Origin: Brevibacillus porteri
GTDB lineage: Bacteria > Bacillota > Bacilli > Brevibacillales > Brevibacillaceae
Assembly: GCF_003013475.1 (NCBI RefSeq)
Contig: NZ_PXZO01000051.1
Coordinates: 1-52,294 of the forward strand
DNA length: 52,294 nt
Direction of reading: 5' to 3'
The notes beneath the pieces were generated by a model. That model saw only the letters and a list, made by a program, of their open reading frames with translations. It made no database searches and was not told the DNA's origin. Below are positions 17,397 through 24,837 of this stretch, one piece after another. The position numbers were made by a program, and so were the translations under genes. Numbering within the stretch: the first letter of the stretch is position 1; every line of letters starts with the position of its first letter.

Positions 17397-17993
17397 ATGC
17401 GCTTATTCATAGCGTTGGATATTCCAGCTGAGGCTGCTGCTTATATTGCCGATGTTCAAAAACGGTTGAAGCAAGATGTGACTGCGGACAGGTGGCAGTC
17501 TCTCGCTAATTTGCATTTGACTCTGCATTTTCTTGGAGAGGTGGATGAGTCACTCGTACCCGCTATCTGTGAGGATATGGATATCGTCGGCGCGATTATC
17601 CAGCCATTTACCCTGCGTGTTGGTAACTTCGGGGTTTTTCCGAATGCCCTGCATCCTCGTGTGCTCTGGCTGGGACTACGCGGCCAACTTTCTCCACTCA
17701 ACCAGCTGCATTTATTGTTGGGTAGACGGTTCGAATTGCACGAAGGCTTGTCCTACGATCGGAAGCGGTATCGGCCGCATATTACGATGGCGCGCGGTCC
17801 GCATCGCAGTGGGGATGAGCTTGCCCTCTTGGATTGGAATGAACGTTATTTAGCGCAGGAGCCGCCACAATGGAAGGCACGGCATTTCCATTTATATCGT
17901 TCCGAGCTGTTGCCGGAGGGTGCGGTACATACGATGATCCACACGAGCACGTTTGATAAAGATCACAGCAAAAAACAAGCGTTGCCTGAATAG
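17397..17993 (+). CDS. thpR: RNA 2',3'-cyclic phosphodiesterase (2H superfamily)
   Basis: Member of the 2'-5' RNA ligase/2H phosphoesterase family, hydrolysing RNA 2',3'-cyclic phosphate ends. Both catalytic HxT motifs are intact: H40-L-T42 (NLHLTLHFLGEV) and the second in RPHITMAR. The 198-residue length is normal. Strong GAAGGAGGACAG ribosome site. A second, diverged 2H protein (YjcG-like) is at 34,622-35,131, where the first motif is lost. Confidence 0.92.
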   Translation: MRLFIALDIPAEAAAYIADVQKRLKQDVTADRWQSLANLHLTLHFLGEVDESLVPAICEDMDIVGAIIQPFTLRVGNFGVFPNALHPRVLWLGLRGQLSPLNQLHLLLGRRFELHEGLSYDRKRYRPHITMARGPHRSGDELALLDWNERYLAQEPPQWKARHFHLYRSELLPEGAVHTMIHTSTFDKDHSKKQALPE

Positions 17994-18042
17994 ACTAAGA
18001 AGAAAGGATCAGGGAAGCCTTCCAGAAAGCGGTGGAAAACGG

Positions 18043-18711
18043 ATGGGTGAGTTCACGACCGGCATTCTTTATCCACGCAAATACGAACCGAAAGTACTGA
18101 TTGCCTTATCCAAGACAGAGCAGCCATACTTCCACAGAAACGTCAACATCGACTGGAATGCATTTTTCCTGCAGGATGAGTGGCTGGAAACCTCCACGAC
18201 GCTTGATTTTTTGCTGAGACTGTCCAAGCAATTCGTACCCCTCCTCTGGTTTCATGACGCTGAGGACAACGGCTGGGGCTTTCGTTTGTTCGATGCAGGC
18301 TACGAGGTTGCGTCAGCGACAATCAGCTACTCGCTCGATGTAGAAATGGCGGAAGCCGAGTTTGGCAGGCTTTATCCAGAGATTGACCTGCAGGAAGGAA
18401 TCGTAGAAAGCGAGGACGTTCGGCAGAAGTATGAAGACATACTGGAGAGGGTAGTGCGTTCGGAGTTGTATCGGCGCGAGGTAGGTAAAGGGATCACACG
18501 TATCAAGCCGCAGTCATTTGGTCGGATCGTGGGTCCGAAGCAGATTCAGCAGTTACGTTCCCTTTTTGATCTGCAGTTGTTGACGAACGTCGATGACGAC
18601 ACAGGAGCTTCACTGTTGTACGACTCGGTTGACCTGTTCAAAGAAATTTTGGGAATCGAAGAGATGGTATGGGTGAACTATGCGTATTTAGCAAGCGGAG
18701 GCAGAGAGTAG
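18043..18711 (+). CDS. Conserved hypothetical protein
   Basis: A 222-residue cytosolic protein without recognisable domain; sequence such as LLWFHDAEDNGWGFRLFDAGYEVASATISYS and a helical middle (SEDVRQKYEDILERVVRSELYRRE) suggests a globular alpha/beta protein. The frame is open from 17,953 and overlaps thpR, but ATG at 18,043 is the likelier start since thpR's end would otherwise overlap by 41 bases. It ends at a strong hairpin shared with the convergent cheW gene. Confidence 0.7.
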   Translation: MGEFTTGILYPRKYEPKVLIALSKTEQPYFHRNVNIDWNAFFLQDEWLETSTTLDFLLRLSKQFVPLLWFHDAEDNGWGFRLFDAGYEVASATISYSLDVEMAEAEFGRLYPEIDLQEGIVESEDVRQKYEDILERVVRSELYRREVGKGITRIKPQSFGRIVGPKQIQQLRSLFDLQLLTNVDDDTGASLLYDSVDLFKEILGIEEMVWVNYAYLASGGRE

Positions 18712-18733
18712 GGAGTAACGAATAAAGAGAACA

Positions 18734-18765
18734 AAAGCCCAGTGCATCATCGCACTGGGCTTTAC
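18734..18765. terminator. Bidirectional terminator between convergent genes
   Basis: Stem AAAGCCCAGTGC-atcatc-GCACTGGGCTTT between the hypothetical gene and the convergent cheW gene. Confidence 0.8.
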
Positions 18766-18773
18766 ACTGCCGC

Positions 18774-19253
18774 TTACTTCTTTTTCCACTGTCCAAAAAT
18801 TTCATCCACATCGAGCAGCATGATCAGCTTGTCGTTCAAACGGGCAATGCCGTGCAAATACTTGCCCTCTACACCAGCGATAATCGGTGGTGCAGGCTCG
18901 ATCAAGTTCTGCGGAATATTCATGACCTCCGAGACCGCATCTACGATAATCCCGATGTTCAACCCATCCATCTGCAAATCGACAAAGCGAGTATCATCCG
19001 TTTGCTCCAAAGGTTCCAAATCAAACATTTTCCGCAAGTTGATTATCGGTAAGATCCGCCCACGCAGATCAATGACTCCTTCGACATAAGGTGGAGATTT
19101 TGGAAAACGTGTAATGGGAAGTGGTTTGATAATCTCACGTACGAGTGAAATCGACAGTCCGTAATATTCATTCCCCATTTTAAACAAAATCTGTTGGTCA
19201 ACAGCTACTTCTGCCTCCAAATCATTGCTTCTTTTCGTCAATTCCATGTGCAC
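18774..19253 (-). CDS. cheW: Chemotaxis coupling protein CheW
   Basis: CheW-domain protein of 159 residues that would couple chemoreceptors to CheA. The family pattern is clear: QILFKMGNEYYGLSISLVREIIKPLPITRFPKSPPYVEGVIDLRGRILPIINLRKMF and IGIIVDAVSEVMNIP. It is a lone gene, outside a flagellar/che operon, so it may be an accessory CheW. About 210 bases upstream hold only a putative promoter area and the terminator of the next gene. Confidence 0.92.
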   Translation of the reverse strand: MHMELTKRSNDLEAEVAVDQQILFKMGNEYYGLSISLVREIIKPLPITRFPKSPPYVEGVIDLRGRILPIINLRKMFDLEPLEQTDDTRFVDLQMDGLNIGIIVDAVSEVMNIPQNLIEPAPPIIAGVEGKYLHGIARLNDKLIMLLDVDEIFGQWKKK

Positions 19254-19418
19254 TATTCCTCCCCGAACCGCTTTCCATGTCTTTACCCATATTGTACCAT
19301 GGACAAACCTATTCAGGACGTTTTTTTGTGACAGGCAAAGACTTATGAACTAGTTTCAGGGGATGATCTGCAAGGATGCGAGAACAACAATGGTCATGCT
19401 GACTCCAAAGTAACAAAA

Positions 19419-19458
19419 AAAACAGACCGACAAGCGTCAGGCTCGTCGGTCTGTTTTC
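19419..19458 (-). terminator. Terminator of the 19.5-kb hypothetical gene
   Basis: Perfect 11-bp stem AACAGACCGAC / GTCGGTCTGTT, followed on the minus strand by eight Ts. Located directly after the stop codon at 19,463. Confidence 0.85.
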
Positions 19459-19462
19459 TTGA

Positions 19463-19984
19463 TTATGGTTCACGAAGGTCGTTCAATGAGATTCCTTGCT
19501 CAAGCGCGAAATCAAAATCATCCACATCGTAAAATTGAACAGGCACGATATATTCCAATATCCGATCCTGATAATCAGGCTGGTCTGTGAGAAGTGGGAC
19601 CTCAAACTTCATGGCCGTCAATAATAGCTGTGTCTCTACGGGATCAAATATCTCCCCCCACATGGCGTTGTCCTCCACTTTTACGACCGTCAGTTTCACA
19701 CCGTTCGGAAAAGAAAAGGGAACCTTGGACCATGGGGCTATCAGTCCTTTTTCCATTCGCTTGCGATTGAATGGATCGGCAAAAAATTGGCTCATTTCTT
19801 TCATAATCCGCCGGACATACTGATCATCAGCAGAGTAGGGCATGATAGGTTCAGGACTCTGGATAAATTCGTCCAATTCATAGATTGTCGACGCGGGTAT
19901 CAGATATTCTACTGGTTGCGATGGGACCATCAACTCCCCGTAGATAGCCAACATGATCGCTTCTATAACGAATTGTTTCGACAT
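19463..19984 (-). CDS. Hypothetical cytosolic protein
   Basis: A 173-residue acidic protein I do not recognise. It begins MSKQFVIEAIMLAIYGELMVPSQPVEYLIPASTIYELDEF, with a C-terminal YDVDDFDFALEQGISLNDL. No signal peptide or membrane helix. The ATG at 19,984 has GAGGAGGGTTGTCG as its ribosome site; the open frame upstream is not needed. Divergent from the TerC gene; their starts are about 90 bases apart. Confidence 0.75.
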   Translation of the reverse strand: MSKQFVIEAIMLAIYGELMVPSQPVEYLIPASTIYELDEFIQSPEPIMPYSADDQYVRRIMKEMSQFFADPFNRKRMEKGLIAPWSKVPFSFPNGVKLTVVKVEDNAMWGEIFDPVETQLLLTAMKFEVPLLTDQPDYQDRILEYIVPVQFYDVDDFDFALEQGISLNDLREP

Positions 19985-20079
19985 TTCGACAACCCTCCTC
20001 GTTACCATCATACAAAAAATCAGGGGCACCGTACAAGGGTGGCGAGTAGGGCTCAAAAAGTTCTGGGAGGGTGCATCCT

Positions 20080-20751
20080 TTGTTTGAATCTGCCTTTTTT
20101 TCGTCGCTGCTACTCATCATTACCATCAACCTCGTATTAAGTGGAGATAATGCCGTGGTCATTGCCATCGCTTGTCGGAAGCTTCCTATCGAACAACGAA
20201 AACGAGCCATATTGTGGGGGACGTTTCTTGCTATCATCGTACGCGTGATCGCTACGATTCTTGCTGTTTATTTGCTGAAAATCCCGTATCTGTACATGAT
20301 CGGCGGAATTATCCTGCTATGGATCAGCTACAACCTGTTACGCGAGGACGAGCGAGAGGAAGCAATCAGCTCGAGTGAAGACTTGGTTCAAGCGGTCAAG
20401 ACGATTGTGGTGGCAGATGTGATGATGGGACTGGATAACGTACTCGCCATTGCAGGGGCAGCGAAAGGAGATATCGTCCTCATCGTGCTGGGCCTTTTGA
20501 TCAGTGTGCCTCTCATGATTTTTGGCAGCCAGCTCATTCTAAAAGCAATGGAGCGCCTTGTATGGCTTGTTTATATTGGTTCAGGTGTCCTGGCTGTAAC
20601 AGCGGTGAATATGATTCTAATGGATGATACGATGCATGAGTGGATCGCGGGGAGGGCTTGGCTCGAATATGCGATCAAAATTGGATTGGTCGCTCTCGTG
20701 TTAGTTGCGGGATATTTGCAACGTACGAAAACACCACGTACCCACGCATGA
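20080..20751 (+). CDS. TerC-family integral membrane protein (YjbE-like)
   Basis: Seven-helix TerC-family protein. The family core INLVLSGDNAVVIAIACRKLP and ADVMMGLDNVLAIAGAAKGD with conserved D residues in membrane helices is present. Family members YjbE/YkoY/MeeF act in manganese efflux and metalation of exported proteins, which is the likely role. The GTG at 20,071 directly abuts GGGAGG; the TTG at 20,080 is 9 bases from it and gives the usual N-terminus LFESAFFSSLLLIITINLVLSGDN, so I prefer TTG (223 aa). No yybP-ykoY riboswitch is visible upstream. Confidence 0.85.
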   Translation: MFESAFFSSLLLIITINLVLSGDNAVVIAIACRKLPIEQRKRAILWGTFLAIIVRVIATILAVYLLKIPYLYMIGGIILLWISYNLLREDEREEAISSSEDLVQAVKTIVVADVMMGLDNVLAIAGAAKGDIVLIVLGLLISVPLMIFGSQLILKAMERLVWLVYIGSGVLAVTAVNMILMDDTMHEWIAGRAWLEYAIKIGLVALVLVAGYLQRTKTPRTHA

Positions 20752-20782
20752 AAAAACTGAGATGAATAATAAATCTCAGCTT
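20751..20782 (-). terminator. Terminator for the HD-GYP gene
   Basis: Stem CTGAGAT / ATCTCAG with a nine-base loop; the minus strand continues into six Ts. It begins at the TerC stop codon. Confidence 0.7.
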
Positions 20783-20792
20783 TGTCGCGGGC

Positions 20793-21881
20793 CTATAAGG
20801 TTTTGACGATCGTCACGCTCATCCATTCTTTATCGTAGAGATCGACTTCATAGGTGGAGGCTACTTCAGATCCATCTTCATTGGTAAGAATACGGATCGT
20901 CGGTCGATTCACTGCCAATGGATTCACTTTGGAAACGACCCCGGTATGCCCTGTACTCAGCATTACAGTTGAAGCAATTGGATAAATAGCGACGTGCTGC
21001 AGGAATAGCTTGAGCAGGTCGAGGTCAAAATAGGTGTTTCCTGTAGCGAACAAATACTCGGTAGCATCACTCGGCGAGTAGCTTTTCCGAAATGGGCGCG
21101 GGGAAACCAAGGCATCGTAAACATCAGCGATTGCCACGATTCGTGCATACTCGTGAATGTTTTTCTCACAGAGCTGACGGGGATATCCTGTTCCGTTGTA
21201 TCTCTCGTGGTGCTGCAACGCACAGTGTGCGGAGACGACCGAGATATTATGTTGATTCCGCAAAATATTGAAGCCTTCTTCGGTATGGTATTGGACACGT
21301 TGTCGTTCTTCTGCGCTTAACTCTGTACGCATGGTCCAGAGCTCCTTAGGAACCTGTGTCATGCCGATGTCGAACAAAAGCGCACCAATGCCCAACTCCA
21401 TCATCTGTTGTTGGTTGTAGCCTTTGGCCATCCCTACCACACCAGACAGAACGGCGACATTGACTGCGTGGTGAAAAAGGTAACCATCCAATACGTGAAG
21501 ACTGGATAGGTTGACCAAGATATCTTTACGACTGCTCAAATCTTGAAAGATTTCCCGAAAAACCTTTTGAAAACTGCTCCCGAAATCAGGTACGGACGTA
21601 CGGCGCTTGATCTGCGGCTGATCCATGAGGGTGGTCATCGTTTTGTACACGGCATCCACGGCTTCTTTACGCGTCTCATCGCGGATTACATCTTCCGGCA
21701 TGATATCTTCTGTGTGCTTGTCTTGAATGTAAAGGGTATCAATTCCCAATTGAACAAGCCGTTCAATATATCGAGGGGTTAGTTGTACCCCGATCCCCAA
21801 CAAAACGTTCCCATTTTCCTGGAACACGCTCTTGGCGATGACATCGCCAGGCTTTACCGAAGTAATATGCAATTTTCTCAC
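20793..21881 (-). CDS. HD-GYP domain protein with altered HD motif
   Basis: Predicted cyclic-di-GMP phosphodiesterase-type protein, 362 residues. The N-terminal 110 residues match the small domain before many Firmicute HD-GYPs (PGDVIAKSVFQENGNVLLGIGVQLTPRYIERLVQLGIDTLYI). The HD-GYP core spans about 135-290: H199, H224-H225 and the GYP loop G230-T-G-Y-P234 are present. The HD dyad itself reads F170-D171 (codon TTC) within LLFDIGMTQVP, against the consensus LLHDIGK, and DGTGYP reads NGTGYP. Loss of the metal-binding histidine suggests weak or no hydrolysis, perhaps a c-di-GMP-binding effector. No receiver or membrane domain is visible. Monocistronic. Confidence 0.88.
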   Translation of the reverse strand: MRKLHITSVKPGDVIAKSVFQENGNVLLGIGVQLTPRYIERLVQLGIDTLYIQDKHTEDIMPEDVIRDETRKEAVDAVYKTMTTLMDQPQIKRRTSVPDFGSSFQKVFREIFQDLSSRKDILVNLSSLHVLDGYLFHHAVNVAVLSGVVGMAKGYNQQQMMELGIGALLFDIGMTQVPKELWTMRTELSAEERQRVQYHTEEGFNILRNQHNISVVSAHCALQHHERYNGTGYPRQLCEKNIHEYARIVAIADVYDALVSPRPFRKSYSPSDATEYLFATGNTYFDLDLLKLFLQHVAIYPIASTVMLSTGHTGVVSKVNPLAVNRPTIRILTNEDGSEVASTYEVDLYDKEWMSVTIVKTL

Positions 21882-22034
21882 AACGAAAGCCCCAGTCCTT
21901 TTATGGTGGAATGTAAATAGTCCTGATTTTCAGTCAGTTCATATAGTACCATTTTATCACAGTAGAACATGGGGAGACTACCGCTGTTGAGGTTATTCTC
22001 TTAATTGTCATTTTTTTCCGTATAAAAAACACGA

Positions 22035-22652
22035 TTATTGCTCGGCTGCGCGATCTGAACGTGTAAACCAGCGGAAAGGGTTGAGTGACCAGCGAGGTTC
22101 GTAGCGGGCATAGCGCTCCTTGCGACGAGTCAAGCGCTGCTGCATGAGATCCAGTTCAAAAGTAACACGACGCATTTCCAAGCGAAGGGACTCTTGCATT
22201 TCTTCTATATCCGCAATTTTTTGCAGAATGGTCGATTGCATATGATTCATAGAGGAGAGCTGTGTGAGCTCCTGCTGAAATTGGACGAGTGTCTCGTGGA
22301 CAGTCACTTCCACTTCTCGCATGCCTGTTCCCAGCTTGTTTGTGGCGCTAATCGTAACGGCGGTTTCTTCTGCACCTGTGAGTTCTTCTTCCAGGAGCAT
22401 TTCCTCGGACAGACGTCCTTCTTCTATCAGTTGGCGCTGAATATCTTTTAACGAGCTGTTGCCGCTGTCTTTTCTTTCCTTTACTTCCTTGAGCAGTTCA
22501 AAGCCTGCTTCGCTGATCAAATAGTGACCCTGCGGATTTTTCAGACGTTCCTGTGCAGGTACGAACAAGTCCAGCCAGTTACGCAGTGTACGAACATGCA
22601 CATCAAGGCGATCAGCTACCTCTTTTGAAGCCATCCAAACTTGTACATCCAT
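22035..22652 (-). CDS. MerR-type HTH coiled-coil protein, RacA-like
   Basis: A 205-residue protein with an N-terminal MerR/RacA-type winged helix (MASKEVADRLDVHVRTLRNWLDLFVPAQERLKNPQGHYLISEAGFELLKEVKERK), followed by a long heptad-rich coiled coil (about residues 110-175; QQELTQLSSMNHMQSTILQKIADIEEMQESLRLEMRR) and a basic tail. This layout resembles RacA, which anchors the chromosome at the pole during Bacillus sporulation. A generic regulator is possible. Monocistronic. Confidence 0.65.
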   Translation of the reverse strand: MDVQVWMASKEVADRLDVHVRTLRNWLDLFVPAQERLKNPQGHYLISEAGFELLKEVKERKDSGNSSLKDIQRQLIEEGRLSEEMLLEEELTGAEETAVTISATNKLGTGMREVEVTVHETLVQFQQELTQLSSMNHMQSTILQKIADIEEMQESLRLEMRRVTFELDLMQQRLTRRKERYARYEPRWSLNPFRWFTRSDRAAEQ

Positions 22653-22762
22653 CCAGAATCACTCCTTTTTTTCCTCTCGGTATTCCCGGTGGACTCATTA
22701 TAGCACCAAAATTTTCCGGGTAAGAGAGAATCGACAAAGGTTCTAAAAACTAGTGATCTTTC

Positions 22763-22775
22763 GTCCGATTCGGAC
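22763..22775. promoter_or_regulatory. 13-bp palindrome upstream of the ZIP promoter
   Basis: GTCCGA-T-TCGGAC, perfect, 13 bases upstream of the predicted -35 box. Candidate activator or repressor site. Confidence 0.4.
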
Positions 22776-22788
22776 AGATCGTCGTATT

Positions 22789-22816
22789 TTGTCAAATTTG
22801 GTTGACTGCTCATAAT
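22789..22816 (+). promoter_or_regulatory. Promoter of the ZIP transporter gene
   Basis: -35 TTGTCA (22,789-22,794), 16-base spacer, -10 CATAAT (22,811-22,816). Predicted start about 22,823, leaving a leader of about 60 bases. Confidence 0.6.
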
Positions 22817-22852
22817 GACCGGGACAGGCGCGTACATATGGAAGGAGAAACC

Positions 22853-22873
22853 ATGTTTTTGCTCGTTGGGTGA
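22853..22873 (+). CDS. Six-codon leader minigene (putative)
   Basis: ATG TTT TTG CTC GTT GGG TGA, peptide MFLLVG, with its own good ribosome site GGAAGGAG. Its stop codon abuts the ribosome site (GGAGAGG) of the ZIP transporter 13 bases before that start. The arrangement suggests translational coupling or leader-peptide control, but it could be chance. Confidence 0.35.
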   Translation: MFLLVG

Positions 22874-22885
22874 GGAGAGGACCGG

Positions 22886-23611
22886 ATGATGCAATCTGTT
22901 TTCTGGATTGTCCTTTTGACTGCTGCCTTGGCGAGCAGTATCGGGGGACTGCTGTTGTGTTTGCGTGCCTGGTCATCCGAGGCATTGTTTGCGATGATCA
23001 GTGCGGGGGCTGGGCTACTGCTGGCAATTACGCTGCTAGATTTGATGCCACATGTCTTTTCTGACAAGAGCTTGTGGTTGATGCCATTTGTGCTCGTTGG
23101 CTTTGTGATGCTTTTTGCTCTGGAACTAATCAGCAAGTCTAGCGGAGAATTTGGCTCCACGGGAATCATTGGGGTCATGACAGGTTTTTTATTGCATGCA
23201 TTTGTCGAAGGGGTCTCATTAGTCGCTAGCTTGCAAATGGATTCAGAAGTAGGGGTATCGGTGTTGGTGGCGATGCTGCTGCACAAAATTCCGGATGGGG
23301 TGACCATTGCCTCTCTTTTGCTGGCAGCGACCAACTCGAGAAAGAAAGCATTTTGGGGGGCGACATCCCTTGGAATCGCGACGATCGCAGGAGCTCTCAG
23401 TTTTGGCTTTGCCGAGCAAATGTTTCCTTCGAATTGGTCTGGCATTATGTTGGCCATGACGACTGGTATCTTTTTGTATGTATCCGCTAGCCATCTCGTC
23501 CCTTATATCGGACAAACCAAAAAGGCACAGTACGGAGTTTATTTTGTTGGTGCCATGGCCGTGTATTTGATTTTGTCTGCCTTTTTACACGCGAACCACT
23601 TGCATGCATAA
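22886..23611 (+). CDS. ZIP-family metal transporter
   Basis: Integral membrane cation importer/exporter of the ZIP family (zinc, iron or manganese), 241 residues, about eight helices. The metal-binding motifs of helices 4 and 5 are present as H104-AFVE108-G and H133-KIPD137-G; the usual HKxPEG glutamate is aspartate here. No histidine-rich loop. Ribosome site GGAGAGG. A palindrome and a short leader ORF upstream suggest regulation, possibly by metal. Confidence 0.88.
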   Translation: MMQSVFWIVLLTAALASSIGGLLLCLRAWSSEALFAMISAGAGLLLAITLLDLMPHVFSDKSLWLMPFVLVGFVMLFALELISKSSGEFGSTGIIGVMTGFLLHAFVEGVSLVASLQMDSEVGVSVLVAMLLHKIPDGVTIASLLLAATNSRKKAFWGATSLGIATIAGALSFGFAEQMFPSNWSGIMLAMTTGIFLYVSASHLVPYIGQTKKAQYGVYFVGAMAVYLILSAFLHANHLHA

Positions 23612-23650
23612 AAGGTCCCATTCCTAGCCAGTCTAGTCTGGAGGAAGGGA

Positions 23651-23818
23651 GTGTGGACTGACAGTATGAACCATCAAGAGCAATTGCAAACAGACGATCT
23701 CTTGCAGTCACTGACTGAATTCCCGGTCATGGGGACATCGTTGAATCCATTGCAGGAATCGTGGGCTTCCTCTGAAGCTCTAACTGCGCTAACCGATCAG
23801 GCCGGAAGTACCGATTAA
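23651..23818 (+). CDS. Small hypothetical protein (55 aa)
   Basis: Short acidic ORF beginning GTG at 23,651 with a well-placed GGAGG (23,640-23,644); an in-frame ATG follows at 23,666. The peptide ends ALTDQAGSTD. It is rich in Q, S, T and L with no cysteine, signal peptide or membrane segment. The good start and its position 39 bases after the ZIP gene suggest a real co-transcribed gene. Function unknown. Confidence 0.5.
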   Translation: MWTDSMNHQEQLQTDDLLQSLTEFPVMGTSLNPLQESWASSEALTALTDQAGSTD

Positions 23819-23873
23819 ATGTTTTTGTACGGCCCCTCTCGTTTATCCCCTCGTATCCATGGACAAGATCGGT

Positions 23874-23879
23874 TATAAT
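23874..23879 (+). promoter_or_regulatory. -10 box of the fabI promoter
   Basis: Consensus TATAAT 36 bases before the fabI start. No convincing -35 at 16-18 bases, so it may need an activator. I could not see a FapR-type site. Confidence 0.45.
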
Positions 23880-23914
23880 GCAGGGGAATAAGTTGGGAAA
23901 GGGGCAGATACATA

Positions 23915-24688
23915 ATGAATACATTGTTGCAAGGAAAGAACATCGTCATCATGGGCGTAGCAAACCACCGCAGCATTGCCTGGGGAATTGCGCAATCCTT
24001 ACATAATGCTGGAGCGAATCTGATTTTTACGTACCAAGGGGAGCGTCTGCGTGAAAACGTGGCGGCACTCACGGAAAAATTGGGAGTAGAGTCGCTGTTG
24101 GTAAATTGCGATGTCACGAAGGATGAGGATGTCGAAGCGGCTTTTGCTGTGATCAAAGAAAAAGTGGGCGTTATTCACGGTCTAGCGCACTGCATCGCGT
24201 TTGCGAAAACCGAAGAGCTCGAAGGTGAATATGTCAACACATCCCGTGAAGGATACGCACTGGCACAAGACATTAGCGCATTCTCCCTGGTAGCAGTTGC
24301 TCGTGCTGCTCGTCCTTTGATGACCGAGGGCGGAAGCATCGTGACTTTGACGTACCTTGGCGGTGAGCGCGTGATTCAAAACTACAACGTAATGGGTGTA
24401 GCCAAAGCTGCGCTTGATGCATCTGTTCGTTACTTGGCAAACGACTTGGGCAAAGAGAACATTCGTATCAATGCGATCTCTGCTGGTCCAATCCGTACGC
24501 TTGCTGCAAAAGGCATCCGCAATTTCAACGCCGTGCTGAAGGAAATTGAGGAAAAAGCGCCATTGCGCCGCACGATTGACCAATCGGAAGTAGGCGACAC
24601 CGCTCTCTTCTTGTTCAGCAATCTCTCCAGAGGAATCACGGGTGAAATTCTGCACGTCGATGCTGGCTACAGCATTATGGGCGGCTAA
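23915..24688 (+). CDS. fabI: Enoyl-[acyl-carrier-protein] reductase (NADH), FabI
   Basis: Reduces trans-2-enoyl-ACP in the last step of fatty acid elongation. Short-chain dehydrogenase of the FabI type: N-terminal GVANHRSIAWGIA nucleotide-binding loop, catalytic Y147, Y157 and K164 (YNVMGVAKAALD), and the FabI C-terminus (GITGEILHVDAGYSIMGG). Length 257 is standard. A long extended terminator hairpin follows. Monocistronic. Confidence 0.96.
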   Translation: MNTLLQGKNIVIMGVANHRSIAWGIAQSLHNAGANLIFTYQGERLRENVAALTEKLGVESLLVNCDVTKDEDVEAAFAVIKEKVGVIHGLAHCIAFAKTEELEGEYVNTSREGYALAQDISAFSLVAVARAARPLMTEGGSIVTLTYLGGERVIQNYNVMGVAKAALDASVRYLANDLGKENIRINAISAGPIRTLAAKGIRNFNAVLKEIEEKAPLRRTIDQSEVGDTALFLFSNLSRGITGEILHVDAGYSIMGG

Positions 24689-24714
24689 CCAGAAGCAAAT
24701 TTCCCGAAAAAGAA

Positions 24715-24774
24715 TAACAGGCCCCTGTTTCTCGCATACTATACCCAAAATGCGTGAAAGGGGGCCTGTTTTTT
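24715..24774 (+). terminator. Terminator of fabI
   Basis: Outer stem AACAGGCCCC / GGGGCCTGTT, inner stem TTTCtCGCAT / ATGCGtGAAA, then six Ts. Confidence 0.85.
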
Positions 24775-24837
24775 ATGTTTCCATTAATTACGAACATGGA
24801 AGAATTCTTGATTTATATGGGTGGCGGTTTTCAGTAC

